DNA of 64,000 nucleotides. Origin: Gracilariopsis chorda. Taxonomy: Eukaryota; Rhodophyta; Florideophyceae; Gracilariales; Gracilariaceae. A model generated the notes under the pieces. That model was not told where the DNA came from, made no database searches, and worked only from the letters and a program-made list of their open reading frames with translations. Location: positions 1-64,000 of the forward strand of contig NBIV01000247.1 of the NCBI GenBank assembly GCA_003194525.1. Direction: 5' to 3'. Below are positions 53,588 to 64,000 of the stretch, in pieces (position 1 is the stretch's first letter; the number at the start of each line of letters is the position of its first letter). Made by a program: the position numbers and the translations under genes.

Positions 53588-54280
53588 TTGTGCCCACTGC
53601 ACAATCCCAACTACACCTGCAGCCAGACTCAACATGCCATGCGGCGTATAGTGTTGTTTTTCTTCTCCATCTCACACATTCACTTCAGGTTGTCTTCTAC
53701 GTTTGGTAGCACACCAATGCTTTCTCCCAACCCTATTCATGCTGCAACTGTCGACGTCGATCCTGACGGCGCGACAGATGGCGCCCTTGTTATCGCTACC
53801 ACGAATCATCCCGAATGCGCTCATAGTGCAGCGCGTGGCTCTACATGTGGTGCAGCTGTGAGCACTGATGCCCCTGCGGGTTCCATTGTTGGCGTTCGAG
53901 TCGAGCTCGCTCATGATGGAACGGTCAGCAACAATGCCACAAGCCTTGATGCTGTCACTACTGTCGCTTATGCTGAAGGTGCCGAAGTTGCTCTGGATGG
54001 TGTTGGTGATGGTGGCGTTGGTAATGGTGGCGCTGGTGATTGTGGCGCTGGTGATGGTGGCGTTAGTGATGGTGGCGTTAGTGATGGTGGCGTTTGTGAT
54101 GGGGGCGTTAGTGATGGTGGTGTTGGCGACGGGGGCACTGGTGCTCACGTTGGTGACAGCGCTGACATTCTACGTACGGCTGTCAACGCCGGGGACATGG
54201 AACGACAGATCAATGAGCTCACCTTCCAAAACCGTTGTCTTCTAGGGTCAGGGCAGTACTTCAAGAAAAAGAGAGACTGA
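53588..54280 (+). CDS. Gly/Asp-repeat ORF with C-terminal coiled-coil potential
   Basis: 230-residue ORF. A possible signal peptide (MRRIVLFFFSISHIHFRLSS) begins at an internal Met at 53639. Then come an Ala/Thr-rich region, a minisatellite-encoded block of GDGGV/SDGGV units, and a helix (ADILRTAVNAGDMERQINEL). A further heptad stretch (LKADIRELKEENELLKRQVS) follows in another frame to about 54411, so the gene may be frameshifted. The opposite strand of the repeat reads TNATI units. No family recognised. Confidence 0.35.
   Translation: MCPLHNPNYTCSQTQHAMRRIVLFFFSISHIHFRLSSTFGSTPMLSPNPIHAATVDVDPDGATDGALVIATTNHPECAHSAARGSTCGAAVSTDAPAGSIVGVRVELAHDGTVSNNATSLDAVTTVAYAEGAEVALDGVGDGGVGNGGAGDCGAGDGGVSDGGVSDGGVCDGGVSDGGVGDGGTGAHVGDSADILRTAVNAGDMERQINELTFQNRCLLGSGQYFKKKRD
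53998..54140. repeat. 15-bp minisatellite, about nine units
   Basis: Unit GATGGTGGCGTTAGT and variants. Multiple of three, so open in frame on both strands: Asp-Gly-Gly-Val-Ser on plus, Thr-Asn-Ala-Thr-Ile on minus. Confidence 0.85.
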
Positions 54281-54419
54281 TGGCAACGTGAGTTTGGCGT
54301 GCTTTTGACGGAGATGGAAAGCAGTACGTATGCTTAAGGCAGATATTCGGGAGCTCAAAGAGGAGAATGAACTCTTGAAGCGACAGGTTTCTAAAAAGAT
54401 TAGGACTGTATGATTGCCT

Positions 54420-56290
54420 TTGGGACCTAACTGACGCATCGAGTCTGCCCTTTGAAACAAGTGATGCTTGACTGATTAAGACATCAAGCTCACTGCTCGG
54501 GATGTTCCACAGCGTCTTGCACGTTGGCACCCAGGTTGAGGCTGGGTGGTTCCAACCTAGTCTGCGCGCTGGCCTGCGAACGCCTCGCCGCGCCCACCGT
54601 GGTACCAGTGGGCGGTATGTGGTACGGTGAATATACATGTTGCTGTGGGGGTGGCTGATGTTGCTGCTGCAAATCCTGCTGCGCCGTGTTGGAGTGCGAG
54701 ACAACAACCGGCGATTCATATGCATTCAGTCACCGGGGCGACCCTGCTCGGCGTATTTATGGGCGTGCAACGCGGCGGAACTCGAAAGAGAGAGCACGGG
54801 CGGCGGTGATCGTGCGTACTGTGCTTGGCATTGTTGTTGTAGTCGTGTACCGTGCTAAACGCACACCCCCGTCGCCGTGGTGCATATCACCTGCCCGACA
54901 TGTTCGCGCGCGACGTGTTCGCGCGCGTCGAAGGCGCCGTCCCATCGTCCAGTGGCTCCACCACCTGCGCACCGTGCCACAATACCAACCGACTGAGTGA
55001 GCCCAGACACCACGGCCGACGTTTTGTTAGAATTAGTTCTTATTTACCTTTCTTTGAGGATAGTTGGCTCTAGCATCATTTCTAACATGCACAAACCAGC
55101 TAGTTTTATTTTAATCGCTCTGCTGAAGAAATAGGTTACCCATTTGCCATACCAAACTGGCCTCAAAGCCAAGTTGACATCTTCGTGACACCCTGTCAAT
55201 ATGACATGACAACATGTTCATGTCAAAGAAGTCTTGGTTGACCACGTGGACATATTGGCTCTAAAGTACCCGTTGCCTACTACTCACAACGTTCACAGAC
55301 ACTTCACACGGTACAGCAGGGATCGAACGGTAATGGAAGATTCCAAAGGGAGTCATGCCAAGTCATCACTGGCACACTGGGTTCATGCCAGATCATCAAG
55401 ACATCGTCTGATGACAGGTTATCAGCACTGATGGAATTTACCAAGTCATCAAACGACTAGATCTGGCACTGAACCCACTAAACCAGTCGCGTACGGAGGC
55501 CAGCACGAACACCAAGCATCATACCGTTTAACTCGGACGAATTCTCATTGACTAGTGGTACTGATAGAACTTGACAACGAACTATACTAAACCCCGATGG
55601 ATGTTCCGAACTTCTAACTCGGATCATCACCATTGACTTCCAACCAATTCAACCACTGCACCTCTGCTGTACCTAACACCTTGAACTTGAAACTCGAATT
55701 AAATTTGAATTGCATGGGAACCAGTGAAGTTGCAGAGGAGTCTGTGAGCTTTCACTGGCTCTCGGTAAATCATTTGCGCGTAAGCTCAGTTTGAGCGGCT
55801 GACTGAGGTTCAAGCTCTTCGCTAGAATATACTTCATACGTCAATCATGCCCCACTCTGAACGTACGATCTCACACTTCAACTGCGGCGGCTGACATTAA
55901 CGGGCACCAACCGGGTGCCCATATCGGCCTGGCATGAGCACTGTCCGCGTTGAAACTCAAGTACAAGTTTCCCTCCTCCATTACCACTGGACGAATGCCC
56001 CAATGTGAGCCGTTGAAAGCTCTCAAGAGAGCCTGCATTGTTCAAGTTTTTCAGGCCACGGACGAGATCCAAACCAGCAAAGCGCTCCATTGGAAGAAAT
56101 GCACGGGTAGAAAATACATCTGTCACCAACTTCTGTTTGGGTGCGTGAGCTCGCGATGTGTAAGTTGGCGCGTTGCCGAGAACCTATAGATTCAGTGGTG
56201 ATCCACAGTCCCTGTTGGCGGCTCCTTGAACGCCAATGATCATCGCAAGTCCCAGCTAGCCTGCTCTGCCCACAACGCTAGCTAGGCCCT
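54420..56290. other. Gene-poor stretch
   Basis: A Gln/Pro-rich minus ORF (54672-54490, MQQQHQPPPQQHVYSPYHIP) and small Arg-rich ORFs are the only candidates. From 55080 to 55850 no ORF of note exists; short inverted repeats such as GACATG...CATGTC near 55200 are present. Confidence 0.4.
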
Positions 56291-56297
56291 GCTTTGC

Positions 56298-57356
56298 ATG
56301 CTCGCATCACACGCGCTTTCGATGTGCTTCCGTTCGTTCGTCCGTCCCCATTGTCCTATCCTGCGCGTGATCGCTCGCTTGTCCTTACTGCAGAACTTGG
56401 TGAGCATCGGCTTTGCAACCTTGACGTCCACAACGTACACCACCCTTCCGAACACCATGGTGGACTTGGAAGCGCTTTCAAACTTGGTCTGGTTTGTGAT
56501 ATCCACATACGTCTCGGCGTTCCTGACATGGACAGTGCTTACCAACACCGATTTCATGAGCTCGAAATGGGTGAGTGTGAGACGCACTCGCAAGGCTGGA
56601 TATCGATTTCTGTTATGGAAGTTTGTTCCGATGTTGTATGTCATATTCTATGGTGTGGTACAGTGGAAAGCTGGAGAGTTCAAGGAGATGGCGGCTGCAG
56701 TGATTGCAATGGTTTTTACAGCTTTAATTGGTTTGCGCACGGTGTGGGGACTTTGGAAGCTGCGGGAGTTCCGGTGGTGGGCGGTAAAGTCGATTGATGC
56801 TCTGGAAGCGGTGCAAATCGAGTACTCACTGCTATGGCTCCACAAGATGCGGGAAGTGCACGACTTCTGGCTTTTGGATTTGAGTAGTGAAGAAATCGTG
56901 GATGAAATCCTTGTGTATGGGAAGATTGTGGAGAACCAAATCTTACGTGGGGATTTGCAATGCTTTCTGAAGTTTGAAGAGCGTGAGGTGTTGAAAATGG
57001 ACGAGAACGAGTTCGTGAGGGGGATGTTCGATAAGGGTTGGAGGAGAGATGTAAAGGAGGCTGTAGAGGCGATGACTCAACCTTTTGGCATGGGAAGAAG
57101 ACGGATTGTTTTCGTTGCTTTGGTAGTTTTGGAATGCGTAAGGAGCGTGATTGGGAAATGGAGTGTTCGAAAAGTGAGGCATGTACCCAAGGAGCCCATA
57201 AAAGTATGGTTTCACTGGCCATCGACATGTGCCGTGCAGGTATTACAAAATCGGATATCAGAGTTCCAAGTGGCAAGTGATTTGAAAGGAGGAAAGAATA
57301 AGTGGAAGACTGCAAAGGAGAAGTTTGAAGCGCGGGGCAAGTATTTTGGTTCTTAA
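56298..57356 (+). CDS. Multi-pass membrane protein of unknown function
   Basis: 352-residue uninterrupted ORF; start may be 56298 or the Met at 56457 (MVDLEALSNLVWFVISTYVS). About three or four membrane segments: LVWFVISTYVSAFLTWTVL, FLLWKFVPMLYVIFYGVV, MAAAVIAMVFTALIGL, and RRRIVFVALVVLECVRSVIG near 57100. The stretch between them (SSEEIVDEILVYGKIVENQI) is acidic and helical, and the C-terminus is basic. No family recognised. Length and lack of stops support a real gene. Confidence 0.55.
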   Translation: MLASHALSMCFRSFVRPHCPILRVIARLSLLQNLVSIGFATLTSTTYTTLPNTMVDLEALSNLVWFVISTYVSAFLTWTVLTNTDFMSSKWVSVRRTRKAGYRFLLWKFVPMLYVIFYGVVQWKAGEFKEMAAAVIAMVFTALIGLRTVWGLWKLREFRWWAVKSIDALEAVQIEYSLLWLHKMREVHDFWLLDLSSEEIVDEILVYGKIVENQILRGDLQCFLKFEEREVLKMDENEFVRGMFDKGWRRDVKEAVEAMTQPFGMGRRRIVFVALVVLECVRSVIGKWSVRKVRHVPKEPIKVWFHWPSTCAVQVLQNRISEFQVASDLKGGKNKWKTAKEKFEARGKYFGS

Positions 57357-57359
57357 TTG

Positions 57360-58130
57360 CTTGCGTCGGCGACTGTGCAGAGTATGAGTGGTTTTCGATG
57401 GAATGAATGGAAGGAGGACAGTGAGATGAGCGATGGGTGGTTTGGTAAACGGGATGCGCACTGTGCATAGCCGCGTACAGATTGGCGGCGTTATCGCCCC
57501 CACATCATGAGGGCCAGATGTGTTTCTTCCACTTTTGCGTGCTCCGCATTGCTGTCACCGAATTTGAGGAATTCCCTCACTTTTGCTTTGCTAGTGTTGT
57601 GCAAGGAAAGAGGATGTCGGGGTGCGCGTTGTTAAGCGGAAGGTGGAGGCAATGCAGACGAAGGAGCCACCGAGTTTTCGGGTGTGCAAGGTGCTTGCTA
57701 GCCTCTCTCCCAAGTAGTGAAGCCGCAAGCGTGAGAGGTGCTTGTTTATGCGAGCGCTATGCTTAGCGTCCATGCTGGAAGCTGGGCAGCGTCCAATACA
57801 AAAGGCGCAAATGAAGAAACGTATCCAACCAACTGTGCATCACAGGCACACAACACATTCCCCCCTCAAACCGCCGCCCCGGGCGGCGTCTCAGTATTAT
57901 ATGACAGGCCTTGCCTCTAAGCTTCGTGCTCTCCCGTTTGGTGATCTCCAGGCGCAAGCGAATATCAGACCACACCGAAAACGCTTCTAGCGTGACTAGG
58001 TACTAAACCGAAAGTGAACTACACGACTAGGCAACGCCCATTGTGAATATCTTCCTGCGACCCTTACGCCTCCAAAATCGATCTACATTAACGTTTTAGA
58101 AGAGGGATAAATGTTTGAGTAGGACGAGAA
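57360..58130. other. Possible 3' LTR region of the second Ty3/gypsy element
   Basis: No convincing gene. The left end of the second element must lie here, since its antisense gene begins at 58134, but I cannot fix LTR ends because the other LTR is outside the window. Confidence 0.25.
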
Positions 58131-58133
58131 ACC

Positions 58134-59283
58134 ATGGGAAAAGGTGGCAAAAACGATCGACGCAAGGAACAGCGCTGACGACAAGGACCTAGCGAGTCGA
58201 TATCAAAACGGTTAACTCGACACAAACCGAGTCCTCAAGGACAAAAAGCCCCCAAAAAATCGTTCGCTGGGAAGACAAATCTGCCGATGCTGCCGCCAGT
58301 ACGCTCCGTGCCAGCTCCGACTTCTCGCGTCGTCGATCAAGAAATTGGATCGCATCACTCTAATGCGTCTAATAATCGATCACCTCGAGAAGGTCTGCTC
58401 CTTCCAAAGTTGGTCCTTCTTCGGCGCACGCCCATGACGCTCCCTCAATATCCAACTCTGCGAGATCCAGCTCACGCCCCTCTGGATGGGAAGTAGAAAG
58501 CATACTCTTCTTTGAGGGACAGTTTAGAAAAGCAAGTGGAAGACAAGTTGGACTCTCCGGATTTCAGGCGATCGACATATGAACCCTGCAGATGCTGAAC
58601 ACGACTCTATTTCGCTCGGATTTTCGTATTGCGCCGATGAAGACCACCGCGAAGAATCTTGCGAAGGGTGGGCATACACCTAGTCCGCTTGTTGCTCCGG
58701 GGTCTGGCGCAGATATTGATGGTAGAGCCTGTCCTGTTTTGTCGAATGGAGAAAAGTGAATCCCGGGTTCGCTGTTTCCATCTCTCAAGGCTCAGGGGTG
58801 CGCCCGTCGGATACTAGTTCGCTGGAGTTCAGCATACGAGACGAGCGTCGAATTTACACTCGCAGTAACGAGGGCGAGTGCATGCAAGCTGCCCTCCTGA
58901 ATATCATAGATGCGACATGCGGCCGAGAGGATGCTAACAGGCTGTCCGATTACTTTGAGACGACTCCTACTACATTCCTCAGTCTGCGGGAGATGAGCGC
59001 TTTCGTGACGAGGCTCTCTTTTAAGGTCGAGCTTCGAAAAACTTCTATTGAGCTTCAGAGTTTCTCCGTTTGGGATGTCGTAACTTCTGGCTACTACCTT
59101 GTGTGTATCGTGTATGATGGCCGTCATGCTTCATCCCCCTTGAACCATTTGGTCGTGGTCTATGGAAGTCGCCTAATGATACTGGATAGTGCAGAGCGGC
59201 ATCCGTTGCGGCTCTGTAAGGACTCCCTCTTCTTAGTCGCTGGGGGTCATCCCCGGTATTCGAAGATCATCGAGGTCCGTTAG
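58134..59283 (+). pseudogene. Antisense gene A of the second element, papain-like protease fold
   Basis: Plus-strand gene opposite to pol. It starts ATG 58134 in a good context (ACCATGGGA; MGKGGKNDRRKEQR), with TGA at 58176-58178, then a basic N-terminal region in the same frame to 58496. After frame changes come IAPMKTTAKNLAKGGHTPSP (about 58630-58700) and the C-terminal domain 58756-59283: SNEGECMQAALLNIID, then LNHLVVVYGSRLMILDSAER. A Cys at a helix start followed by ALxN, then His and Asp on strands, is the order of papain-like/Josephin-like cysteine proteases. The fold call is inference. Confidence 0.45.
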
Positions 59284-59460
59284 CTCTGTCCAAAAGGTCG
59301 TCGAGACTAGATGAAATATCCTAATAGTTCCTATTCGTATGGAGTTCCTTCCCGTCGAATAAATGATTCTTCTTTCTGTGGATACATCTTGTCTTCGTGA
59401 GACTTTTCTCCGGTGTAAACATAATTACAAAGGGGTCTACACTCACTTTGCAATGCTCTT

Positions 59461-59468
59461 CTATATAA
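59461..59468 (+). promoter_or_regulatory. TATA-like box for antisense gene B
   Basis: CTATATAAGAGC about 85 bp upstream of ATG 59546, within the second element and directed opposite to pol. Confidence 0.4.
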
Positions 59469-59545
59469 GAGCTGTTCAGGAGATGATTGCATTAGTACTT
59501 CTCTTTACCGAAGTTACCGGTTCGTTCAGATAAGTCCTTTCAATC

Positions 59546-60136
59546 ATGAGTCAATCCCGTGATGAAACTACTGGCTTTGACTGCCTTTGCGCGGAGTTAA
59601 AGGAACGTTATACTCGTTTCCGGGGGGTTCACGATCCCCACACGTCCGTTGGTAGAGGCACGCATGTCGAGCAAGTTGAAAATGCTAGTGGTATCGTCCC
59701 TCAAATAGGTCGTAAGGCCCTACAGACGCCGCCGACCAGAACTACTCAAGCAGGTTATCATCATGAGCAGGAACTTTTCAGAGCCTACGATGCTCTTCCT
59801 CGGGCTACTTTGGGCGATGTTCGTGTGATAATCTAGTCTGTTCTGGTTCACCGTGCGGCTAAGAAAAGTCCTCCGAGACGTTCTAGTTGCTCTCGCCTTG
59901 TCGATACGAAGGAATATGATCCTCGTTGTCATGCCGTAATGGTACCTATCGTGGCCGGAGAGAAGAAGGTTTGCCAAGTCATGTCTTCTGCCACCAAAAT
60001 AGGTGGCCGAGCTCTTGCTGAGTTTCCCCATCCTGTCCATTTCTCAGAGGATCGTAATATATGGGCTTATCGCAAAGACCAAAGCGAAAGTTCCATCAAG
60101 TGCTTGCCCAATGATGAGGTCAAAAGCGGAAGTTGA
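59546..60136 (+). pseudogene. Antisense ORF B of the second element
   Basis: 196 codons in one frame from ATG 59546 (MSQSRDETTGFDCLCAELKE) to the stop before 60137, with a single in-frame TAG at 59834-59836. It contains HAVMVPIVAGEKKVCQVMSS and KIGGRALAEFPHPVHFSEDR. No family recognised. It sits between antisense gene A and the 3' end of pol. Confidence 0.4.
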
Positions 60137-62022
60137 TGACCTGGTTCCGAACTAGCTTTTCGGTTGATACAATGCATGGTTTCTAATCGCACAAATAAAC
60201 ACAGGTAGCTGCGGATAATCGTTCTTCTTAGCAGCTACCATAGTATTCTAAGTTGTACGCATTGATTTATATCACAGTTGCTTGTATAGTCTACTCCTGC
60301 AGATGAGCAGAACGTCGATAGTACAATACCAGCCTTCTGGCGTGTATAGCTTCTCGGGACACCCGTCGATGCGAGCTACTTAGAACATAGCGTGGGTGCG
60401 ATGCGCTTATTACTCGGCAAGGTCCGTAGAACCTGGACTCAAATGGAGCCCATTTCTTCTTGGCGTTGAGTGCTTGTCCTTTTGCTACGAGCACTTCGTC
60501 ACCAACTTTGAAGCGAATTGCTCTGCTTTCGTCACGTTGAATTCATTCCTGGCGTGGGGCACGAGTTGCTCGACCTATTTCGGCGTCCATTAGCTGTAGT
60601 CTCCGTGGATACTGCTGTAGTGAGCAAGAAGTGCGGCGGGCTCTTGATTGTTCATTCGTGGTGCTGGGCCATATAGTAGCTCAAATGGGGACTTCCCATC
60701 TACCATCCGGCTTCTTCGATATCCGTAAAGCACTCTTGACAGAACTACGTCCCACTCTTGATTTCTTTGGATATCATCTTTGGCTATCGCAGTCTTCAGG
60801 GTACCAACCATCCGTTCTGCTCTCCACTTTGACATGGGTGCATAAGCGAGTACCGTTTTCCACGTGATACTCTTTTCTTTCATGAATACGCTCAGAGCTT
60901 TAGCTTAGAAACAGGTTGCATTATCAGATATAATGAGCCTGGGGAAACCAAATGGCTGTATGAACTCTTCACGTATGAATTCTATAACTACTTGGGTCGT
61001 AGCCGTTCTAATGGCTCGAGCAATCGGCCATCCCGTCACGTGTTCCACACATACTAGTATGAATCGATTTCCTTTCGGAGATGTAGGCAATGGTCCCGAC
61101 AAGTCGGTAACCCGTTGCAGCTCTTCGCATAGTCAAAGATGTCACGATAAATCCTCGGCCACCAGTACCTTTCCAAGACGAAACTTCTGGTAGAGCCTAC
61201 TCCCCAATGACCTATGTCGTCGTGAAAGGCTCTTAAGATCAATTTTCTGTCATTTTGGAAGGTATCGATCGCAATCCCTTTGATGTTCCCCTCATGAGCC
61301 TTTCATCCCAAACAATGAATCCTTTTGCATTCCTATTAATTGTGCGTTTTCGTTGTGTGTTTTCAATTCCTATATCCACGCTGGAAAGAAATCTATTTGT
61401 ATCCACCAAATCGCCTTCAAGGTCGTTGTCTAGCATGATATTCTGTACGACCAGACTCAATTCTCCCTCTGTCATCGTTTCCGGTATGTAAATTCTAGAG
61501 AGGTAGTCCGCGGCCTGATTACTGCTACTGGCTCGGTACTGAATCTTCAAGTCATACTCGGCCAAAAGTTCCATCCATCTGGCTAGTCTACCGTGGATAT
61601 CTTTCTTTCGAAAAGCGTACTGTAACGCCTGATGATCAGTGATTAGTGTGAAGGACATTGATGAAAAGAGATACACCCTAAACGTCTTAAAAGCAAAGAC
61701 TACTGCTAGAGCTTCCCTTTTCATATGCGGAGTACCGTCGTTCAGCCTTGTTCATAGGGCGGTTAGCATGCTGAATAGGGTAGATCTTCCCATCTTCTTT
61801 CTTTTGTGATAGTACGATGCCTAGTGATATCGATGAGGCATCGGTCTCTACAATGAAAGGGTGACTGAAGTCTGGGAATGCAAGCACAGGGGGTGACGTC
61901 ATTTTGTTCTTAAGATGGTTAAATGCATCTTGCATCTCCGGGGTCCCACTACACTGCTTTGTTGACGATGTGGCTTCATGAAGAACGGCTTACACTTCCG
62001 CAAAGTTTGGAATGAATCTTCT

Positions 62023-62928
62023 TTAGTACCCGGCTAGGCCAAGGAAGCTTTGAAGTTCCGTTGTAGACGAGGGGCTTGGGGCCTTCTGTATGGCCGTGAT
62101 TTTCTCTGGGTCTAAATGAACTCGGGTCTTGTCCACAATGTGTCCTAATAGCTTGAATGTGGACTGGGCGAAACTAAACTTTGCCACTTTCACTCTCAAA
62201 CCATTGTTTCGGATGCGAGCGAACACACTCTGACAACGTGTCAGATGGTCGTCTATACATTTTGAATATATCACGACATCATCTAAGTATACCCAAGCAT
62301 ACTTGAATCCTCTAAGGACAACATCCATCATCCGCTGAAATGTAGCTGGCGCGTTCATAAGCCCGAAGGGCATTACTTCGAACTTGTACGTTCCAAATCT
62401 ACAAACAAAGGTGGTGGCGTCCTTATAATCCTCCGATACCCGGACCTGCCAATATCCGGAAGAAAGGTCTAGTGTGGTGAAGATGTTGGCCCCTACCAGG
62501 TCGTCAAATATCTCTTCAATCTTCTGGAGAGGCCATCTATCAGCCTTCATCCGGGCATTGATCGTTCGGTAGTCCATACAGAATCGTCGTTTTACATCTT
62601 TCTTAGTGGCTATGACGATCGGGAAGGACCATGCTGAGGTGGCGGGCGTAATGATATTTATTATCAACATATTATCAACTTCTGATTTGACGAGGTCGGT
62701 ATGGCGTGGTGAGAGGCACCTTGCAGGGTAGTGGACTGGGCTATTATCTTTGGGCTCAAAAGAGTGCTTCACTGGCTCGTCCAAAGGATGCAAGTCATTC
62801 AGGGACCAGGCCACGAGATCTTCATCACTTAGCATCTCCATGAATTCCTTTTGAATCTTTGTCGGTAAATGTCTCAATTTTGCTGCGAGAAGTAGAGATT
62901 TCTCATCAACATCGTCGTTGTCTCGCAT
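62023..62928 (-). pseudogene. Reverse transcriptase domain of the second element
   Basis: 301-codon open piece with the full palm and fingers: RRFCMDYRTINARMKADRWP, IFTTLDLSSGYWQVRVSED, FGLMNAPATFQRMMDVVLRG, YLDDVVIYSKCIDDH. The polymerase YxDD is intact. It stops inside LQSFLGLAGY (TAA at 62023-62025), with the RRFIPNF continuation in frame beyond the stop. Different in sequence from the first element's RT, so a separate family. Confidence 0.9.
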
Positions 62929-63015
62929 GGTTGTGATCTCCTTGTCGTGACCGTATTCCTCTTCTTCTGAATCCTCTTTGATGAGATCAGGAAGTTTTTC
63001 AGCTTCTTCTGCAGT

Positions 63016-63489
63016 TCAGAGATCCGGCTCAAACGCTTCGACGTCTTTCACGGAGAGTGCCAGGTCATCTTTCTCTTCTTCTGAGCTCGATGAGAACGGA
63101 ACAAGGTTCAAGTCGGAAGTGAAATTCTCACTATCAGTCTCGGATTCTAATAACTTAGGGATTCTCTGATCATATTCTAGTTCTAAAACAGATGTTACCC
63201 CGTCGATAGTAATAGAATCGGTTTGATTACCAAGATCGATGCAAGCCATTATTTCCTCTATCACTGGGCAACCAACTATGACATCAAACGGGAGGTCATC
63301 TACAACGACAAAGTTCAATGTGACTTTTGAATCTACAAAGACAACAGGGACATCGCGAAGGACCCCTCGAACTGTGGAAGACGTCCCATTGGCGACCTTA
63401 ATCTTTCTTTCACTAGGTTCTGGAGAGAGGGTCATCCGTTCACATAGTTTCGTGGATAAAAGGTTGAGTACGGCTCCAGAGTCGAACAA
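63016..63489 (-). pseudogene. Retropepsin-like domain of the second element
   Basis: FDSGAVLNLLSTKLCERMTL has the catalytic D-S-G; FDVIVGCPVIEEIMACIDLG is the expected hydrophobic-hydrophobic-Gly second motif. Followed in frame by a TGA (63016-63018), then an acidic linker to the RT. Confidence 0.75.
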
Positions 63490-63585
63490 CTTCCTAATTT
63501 CGTGTCTGGCCTCCTCGGCGTCTCCACGTAGTAACTGGCTGAATTTGAGTGCGCAAGAGGCATTTGCGAGATCGATTAAAACATT

Positions 63586-63843
63586 TTACCTTCCAACGTG
63601 TTCTGGAATTGATTGTTTAGCTCGTGTAACAGTCTTCCTTTTCGCTCCTTTCTTTTGCAAAGTTGCTTTTCTACGTTTCGTGTATACCGGCGGGCCGGTG
63701 GGGTCTATTATACGTTTAGAATTTGCAGATGGAAGTTGGTCGTTCGGGTTTAGCAGTGAACCAATATCAACCCTTGAGCTTCTTGGTTTCTTTGGAAGTG
63801 CTTGGCCATCTGGGCCACGTTTCGTTGTCACCACAGGATCCAC
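63586..63843 (-). pseudogene. Basic gag-end or linker ORF of the second element
   Basis: 85 residues, Lys/Arg/Pro-rich (PVYTKRRKATLQKKGAKRKT). Continues to the right in another frame to the window edge (KTEEPLRKRIPLQDAEATAA). Position suggests the end of gag. No zinc knuckle is seen. Confidence 0.4.
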
Positions 63844-64000
63844 TTCTTGTTCTTCGGTGAGTGCGGTGACCTGTGCGGCAGTGGCCTCTGCATCCTGTAG
63901 GGGAATCCTCTTTCTTAGAGGTTCCTCTGTCTTAGATGCGACGTTTGCTTCTGCAAGTCGAACGTGTTTCTCTTTCTCAATACGTGACCGGGACCAACAC

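Larger units (their letters stand above)
60291..64000 (-). mobile_element. Second Ty3/gypsy element, decayed pol, runs off the right edge
   Basis: Minus-strand retroelement. Order from the right edge: a basic gag-end or linker ORF (63843-63586), protease (63489-63016, FDSGAVLNLLS), reverse transcriptase (62928-62023, YLDDVVIYS and FGLMNAPATFQRMMD), RNase H (61935-61239, VETDASSISLGIVLSQ, YSAYEK), integrase zinc finger (61242-61054, ILRAFHDDIGHWGVGSTR), integrase core (61102-60590, FPRLIISDNATCF, WRAERMVGTLKTAI) and C-terminal module. Stops at about 63016, 62023 and 61966, a frameshift near 61720 and several in integrase mark it as dead. Its 5' LTR lies beyond the window. Confidence 0.92.

Overview
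The window is nuclear DNA of a eukaryote. It has GT-AG introns (clear in a phosphomannomutase gene and in a small two-exon gene), long LTR retrotransposons, a Mutator-like DNA transposon, and genes typical of eukaryotes (UBR4/BIG, AP-1 gamma-adaptin, Prp43-type DEAH helicase, CDCA7-type zinc finger, PMM). Remnants of pyruvate phosphate dikinase and of a sucrose/SLC45-type transporter, a Uma2-like nuclease gene resembling cyanobacterial proteins, and NB-ARC/STAND genes fit a photosynthetic protist. A red alga is my best guess, but this is inference and not proven by the window.

Layout. 0-9 kb holds broken genes: a PPDK fragment, an aminoglycoside-phosphotransferase-like gene with a tandemly duplicated 3' end, a WD40 remnant, and an Hsp70-like fragment joined to a conserved small exon. 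9.16-20.66 kb is a complete chromodomain Ty3/gypsy element on the minus strand, with 808-bp LTRs and a 5-bp target duplication. It is inserted antisense into a UBR4/BIG pseudogene whose halves lie on either side. Gag and pol are open, and a long antisense ORF lies between pol and the 3' LTR. 23.9-31 kb carries a small intact two-exon gene, two decayed NB-ARC genes, a second Hsp70-like fragment and two Cys-rich/coiled-coil genes. 31.4-33.1 kb is a solo-LTR-like repeat followed by a direct repeat with an 18-bp palindrome. 33.2-45.9 kb has a bZIP gene, the Uma2-like gene, AP-1 gamma, methyltransferase, C2H2 and CDCA7-like genes, a Prp43 fragment, and an intact PMM gene.

46.05-52.30 kb is a Mutator-like element (MULE) with 0.4-0.5 kb terminal inverted repeats. 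It carries a transposase with two in-frame stops and a Ulp1-type protease whose expected catalytic Cys codon reads Phe. It ends 156 bp upstream of the PMM start codon. 52.7-57.4 kb has a transporter remnant, a minisatellite ORF and an intact multi-pass membrane protein. 58.1 kb to the right edge is a second, decayed Ty3/gypsy element on the minus strand. It also has antisense genes between pol and the expected 3' LTR, one of them papain-protease-like.

Two themes stand out. First, both Ty3/gypsy elements carry plus-strand genes behind a minus-strand pol, and the intact one is dotted with short perfect hairpins (5-bp stem, 3-nt loop). Second, an unusually large share of the host genes here are damaged copies of conserved housekeeping genes next to a few intact ones.
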